Assembly (NCBI GenBank): GCA_011390385.1
Contig: JAABSN010000052.1
Span: 1-19,208, forward strand
Reading direction: 5' to 3'
Length of the DNA: 19,208 bases
DNA from: Thioalkalivibrio nitratireducens
Lineage (GTDB): Bacteria; Pseudomonadota; Gammaproteobacteria; Ectothiorhodospirales; Ectothiorhodospiraceae
Positions 16,368 through 19,208 of the stretch are shown in pieces. Each line of letters starts with the position of its first letter. The stretch's first letter is position 1. The position numbers and the translations under genes are program-made. The notes under the pieces were generated by a model that saw only the letters and a list, made by a program, of their open reading frames with translations, did not search any database and was not told the origin of the DNA.

Positions 16368-17662
16368 CGGCGCTCGACGCGAACGTTCAGGAAATGCGTC
16401 GCGCAGGAGATGCAAGGGTCGTAATTTCGAACCACCATTTCACCGCGCAGGCGCAGCGCATCGTCCTCGTTATGCAGGCCAAAGGCTTCCAGCGAATACT
16501 TCAGATCCTCCTCGATCCGTGCCTGGTTCTGCGCGGTGGGCGGCACGATCTGCGCGGTGAGCACCTTGCCGGCCGCATCGACCTGGTAACGGTGCCAGAG
16601 CAGTCCCCGCGGTGCCTCGGTCGCGCCGCAACCGACACCGGCCCTCGGCGTCATCGGCACATGGGCCGGATCGTCCAGCCGGTAGGCCTCCAGCAGGCGA
16701 ATCGCCTCCAGCACCACCTCGTGGATCTCCACGGCTCGCGCGATCACCGAGTGGAACATGTTGCGACTCGGCAAGCGCAGACTGGTAGCCTCCAGTGCCG
16801 CCTTCACCGGCGGCGACAGACGGTCGTGGTTCAGATTCAGCCGCGCCAGTGGCCCCACCAGGTAGGGCTTGCCATCGAGGTGCGCATACAGCGCGGTCGA
16901 ATGCGCGACGTGGGATTCCTGAAAACGATCCAGGTAGTCCTCCACCGGCAGATCGAGGCCCTGGTCGGAGACGATTCGCCCCGAGTACATCGCATATTCG
17001 TTGTCGTGGCGCAGCGCGACGGACACGAACTCCTGCTCGTCGTCCGGCAGGTCCAGGGAAGCGGTAAAGGCCACAAGCGCCTCCGCATCCGCAAGAGCGG
17101 ATTTCAGTTCCTCAAGCACCGCTGCCGCCCTTTCCGGATCGGGCGCACGGTGGAAACCGCCAACGCACATGCCCACCGGGTGCACCGAGCGGCCCCCGAA
17201 CAGCCGGATCAGGTCGTTGCCCAGCCGCTGCAGTCGAAGTCCGCGACGCACCGCATCGGGATGTTTGCCCGCCATCGCGATGCCGTTCTCGAACCCGAGG
17301 AAATCCGGCAATGCCAGCAGGTGGATGTGCAGGGCGTGGCTCTGCAGCCACTCGCCGCAGTACATCAGCCGTCGCAATTGCATGATGTAGGGCGAGACCT
17401 GCACGCCGAACGCCTGTTCCAATGCCTGCACGGCCGTCATCTGGTAGGCGACCGGACAGATCCCGCAGATCCGCGCGACCACGTCCAGCACCTCCTGGGG
17501 CTCGCGTCCTTCGAGGAACTTCTCGAAGTAGCGCGGGGGCTCGAAGATGCGTAGACGCAATGTCTCGATACGGCCCTCAGACGCGGTCAGCTCCAGTGCA
17601 CCCTCGCCCTCGACCCGGGCCAGCACCGGTACCTCGATACGGATTTCGCGCTGTTCGCTCAC
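16364..17662 (-). CDS. hydA: [NiFe]-hydrogenase large (alpha) subunit, group 3b type
   Basis: The protein has 432 residues and carries the Ni-Fe(CN)2CO site. The N-terminal motif ARICGICPVAYQ supplies Cys66 and Cys69; the C-terminal motif DPCISCATH (416-423) supplies Cys417 and Cys420. A 9-residue extension follows His423 and would be cleaved during maturation. HPVGMCVGGFHRAP (161-174) and RAGVGCGATEAPRGLLWHRY (340-359) are further conserved blocks. The start GTG 17662 overlaps the small-subunit stop (GTGA), with AAGGA 6 bases upstream; ATG 17677 is an alternative. Length, lack of membrane-type features and the gene order gamma-delta-alpha point to the soluble NAD(P)-linked sulfhydrogenase type rather than group 1 uptake enzymes. 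The operon position gives a 1:1 supply with the small subunit. Confidence 0.93.
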   Translation of the reverse strand: MSEQREIRIEVPVLARVEGEGALELTASEGRIETLRLRIFEPPRYFEKFLEGREPQEVLDVVARICGICPVAYQMTAVQALEQAFGVQVSPYIMQLRRLMYCGEWLQSHALHIHLLALPDFLGFENGIAMAGKHPDAVRRGLRLQRLGNDLIRLFGGRSVHPVGMCVGGFHRAPDPERAAAVLEELKSALADAEALVAFTASLDLPDDEQEFVSVALRHDNEYAMYSGRIVSDQGLDLPVEDYLDRFQESHVAHSTALYAHLDGKPYLVGPLARLNLNHDRLSPPVKAALEATSLRLPSRNMFHSVIARAVEIHEVVLEAIRLLEAYRLDDPAHVPMTPRAGVGCGATEAPRGLLWHRYQVDAAGKVLTAQIVPPTAQNQARIEEDLKYSLEAFGLHNEDDALRLRGEMVVRNYDPCISCATHFLNVRVERR

Positions 17663-18498
17663 GAGCGTTCCTTCCATGCCAGCCATTCGGTACGGAAAGC
17701 CGGTGCATGGCTGTTGATGAAATGGAACCGGCGGGCGATGGTTTCCGGCAGCAGCCCAAGCCCTTCGAAACGGCGCGCCAGTGCCGCCGTATTCGGGTTC
17801 TCGGCCGGGCCGAAGCAGGCATAGCAATCGCGTCCGAACGCCGGGCAAAGCGCGCCACAACCGGTGTGCGTGACCGGCCCCATGCAGGGCTCCCCCCGGG
17901 CCACCAGCACACAGACGTGTTGCTGGCGCTTGCACTCGACGCAGAGCTTGTCCCGATCGACCACCGGAGCCACTCCGAACAGCAGTTGCCGAATCGCCTG
18001 AAAGACCTGTCGCGCGTTCACCGGGCAGCCCCAGAGTTCCAGGTCGACCCGCACGTGCTCGGCCACCGGCGTTGCGGTATCCAGGCTGTCGATGAACGCC
18101 GGCTGGGCGTAGATGGCAGTGGTCCACGCCCTCGCGCCATCGGCGTTGAAATTGCGCAGGGCCTGCAAACCGCCCGAGGTCGCGCAAGCGCCGAGGCTCA
18201 CCAGGAAACGGCTGTTCGCGCGTACCTGGCTGATCCGAACCACTTCATCGGGGGTCGAGATACTTCCCTCGACGAAGGCGATGTCCACGGCGGCCTCCGG
18301 GTCCATCGGCCCCGCCTCGGCAAAGTGTACGATGTCGACCTGCTGCGCCAGATCGAGCAGGGCTTCGCCGGCGTTGATGAACGCCAACTGGCAACCATCG
18401 CAGGAGCTGAACTTGTGTACGGCGATACGCGGGCGGGGATTCTCCCGCTCGTTCAGACGCTCGAGGGCATCGGTCTGGTTGTAACCCTGAACCGGCAT
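17659..18498 (-). CDS. hydD: [NiFe]-hydrogenase small (delta) subunit, group 3b type
   Basis: The protein has 279 residues and conducts electrons through iron-sulfur clusters between the Ni-Fe site and the flavin subunit. The proximal 4Fe-4S ligands are visible as SSCDGCQ (Cys33, Cys36), LGACATSGG (Cys105) and LWGCPV (Cys158). A second Cys-rich part (186-228: Cys186, 189, 196, 205, 214, 218, 225, 228) can hold further clusters. There is no Tat signal and no C-terminal membrane anchor, so the enzyme is cytoplasmic. The start ATG at 18498 has GGAGG 5 bases upstream. It begins 12 bases after the flavin-subunit stop and ends overlapping the large-subunit start. Confidence 0.93.
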   Translation of the reverse strand: MPVQGYNQTDALERLNERENPRPRIAVHKFSSCDGCQLAFINAGEALLDLAQQVDIVHFAEAGPMDPEAAVDIAFVEGSISTPDEVVRISQVRANSRFLVSLGACATSGGLQALRNFNADGARAWTTAIYAQPAFIDSLDTATPVAEHVRVDLELWGCPVNARQVFQAIRQLLFGVAPVVDRDKLCVECKRQQHVCVLVARGEPCMGPVTHTGCGALCPAFGRDCYACFGPAENPNTAALARRFEGLGLLPETIARRFHFINSHAPAFRTEWLAWKERS

Positions 18499-18503
18499 CG
18501 GGA

Positions 18504-18508
18504 CCTCC
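18504..18508 (-). promoter_or_regulatory. Strong ribosome binding site GGAGG of the hydrogenase small subunit
   Basis: GGAGG on the minus strand, 5 bases before ATG 18498, lies in the 12-base gap after the flavin-subunit stop. It is the strongest Shine-Dalgarno noted in the window. Confidence 0.7.
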
Positions 18509-18510
18509 GT

Positions 18511-19208
18511 TCAGAAACCGGTGACGCCCAGCCAGGGGCGCAACTCGGGGTAGTGAAACACGGGGCCGTCCTGGCAGACGAAATACGGCCCGACCTGGCA
18601 GTGGCCGCAGTGGCCGATCCCGCATTGCATGTTGCGCTCGATGCTGAGCCAGATCGACTCGGGCGGCACCTGCAGGGCAAGCAGCCGGTCGATCGACGCC
18701 TTCATCATGATCTCGGGGCCGCAGAGCATCACGATGCTTCGGTCAGGGTCGATCCCCGCCTGGTTGAACAGTACCGTGACCTTGCCCACGCTGTACGGCC
18801 AATTCGGCCCACCGACGTCGGCCGCCAGCAGAACCTGAGTGTCCGGCATCTGCTGCCAGCGCTCGTACTGCCGGCGCCAGATCAGGTCATCGGTATGCTT
18901 GACACCCTGCATGATCACCAGGCGCCCGAAGCGTTCGCGGCGACGCAGTACATACCGGATCATCGAGACTACCGGCGCACAGCCGAGCCCTCCCGTCACG
19001 ATGACGACATCGCGGCCGTCGGCCTGCTGCAGCGGCCAGCCGCGGCCGTAGGGTCCGCGCAAGCCCATTCGATCGCCGACTTTCAGGCGCTCCATACCCC
19101 GGGTCACCCGACCAACCGACCGGATCGTGTGCTCGACGGGGCCGTCGTGATCGGGGTCGGAGACAATGGAGATCGGGATCTCGCCGACACCGAACAGGTA
19201 GAGCATGT
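18511..19208 (-). CDS. hydG: Hydrogenase FAD/NAD(P)-binding (gamma) subunit, N-terminus cut by window
   Basis: At least 231 C-terminal residues of a ferredoxin-NADP reductase-like protein are present; the true start lies beyond base 19208. Seen in order are the end of the flavin domain with GLRGPYGRGWP, the nucleotide-binding TGGLGCAPVVSMIRY, the C-terminal LCGPEIMM, and a 2Fe-2S site of the dihydroorotate dehydrogenase electron-transfer type, spaced C-x4-C-x2-C-x7-C (MQCGIGHCGHCQVGPYFVC). It passes electrons between NAD(P)H and the hydrogenase small subunit. The context (next genes small and large hydrogenase subunits) separates it from PyrK and sulfite reductase subunits. The fourth, iron-sulfur (beta) subunit is expected just outside the window. 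Confidence 0.9.
   Translation of the reverse strand, partial: MLYLFGVGEIPISIVSDPDHDGPVEHTIRSVGRVTRGMERLKVGDRMGLRGPYGRGWPLQQADGRDVVIVTGGLGCAPVVSMIRYVLRRRERFGRLVIMQGVKHTDDLIWRRQYERWQQMPDTQVLLAADVGGPNWPYSVGKVTVLFNQAGIDPDRSIVMLCGPEIMMKASIDRLLALQVPPESIWLSIERNMQCGIGHCGHCQVGPYFVCQDGPVFHYPELRPWLGVTGF

Noticed and set aside
16334..17554. 406-codon open frame on the plus strand
   Set aside because: It is antisense to the hydrogenase large subunit, whose metal-binding motifs are unmistakable.

Overview
The window reads as chromosomal DNA of a GC-rich gammaproteobacterium. The gene set (RlmKL, SerS, MsbA, WaaL-type ligase, WaaP-like kinase and a group 3b-type [NiFe] hydrogenase) would suit a sulfur-oxidising Chromatiales/Ectothiorhodospiraceae bacterium such as a Thioalkalivibrio relative. 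That placement is inference from gene content, not from any comparison run here.

Layout. (1) 1-3652 is housekeeping. It holds the 3' end of rlmKL (+), a periplasmic protein with two thioredoxin folds (-), serS (-) and a small conserved-looking protein of unknown role (+). A cluster of three REP-like hairpins lies between serS and the thioredoxin gene. (2) 3978-15770 is a cell-surface polysaccharide/LPS region. It contains msbA (+), an O-antigen ligase-type membrane protein and an FkbM methyltransferase (both -), two tandem GT4 glycosyltransferases (+), four dissimilar sulfotransferase-fold genes (one -, three +) and a WaaP/Kdo-kinase-like gene (-). The strands alternate, some gaps are repeat-rich, and a truncated glycosyltransferase N-terminus survives at about 12993-13112. 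This is an accessory locus that has been rearranged. (3) 15876-19208 is the end of a tightly packed minus-strand hydrogenase operon: FAD/NAD(P) subunit (cut by the window edge), small subunit, large subunit and maturation protease. The last two junctions are 4-base stop/start overlaps.

How the genes may work together. MsbA flips lipid A-core across the inner membrane. The GT4 enzymes, methyltransferase, kinase and sulfotransferases would build and decorate core or O-chain sugars, and the WaaL-type protein would join polymer to lipid A-core. The most striking point is four separate PAPS-dependent-type sulfotransferase genes within about 4.6 kb of one surface-glycan region, which suggests a sulfated LPS or exopolysaccharide. 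One of them carries an eight-A tract that could make its expression variable. The hydrogenase is a soluble NAD(P)-linked type and looks unrelated to the glycan genes.

No tRNA, rRNA, CRISPR array, IS transposase or riboswitch was seen.
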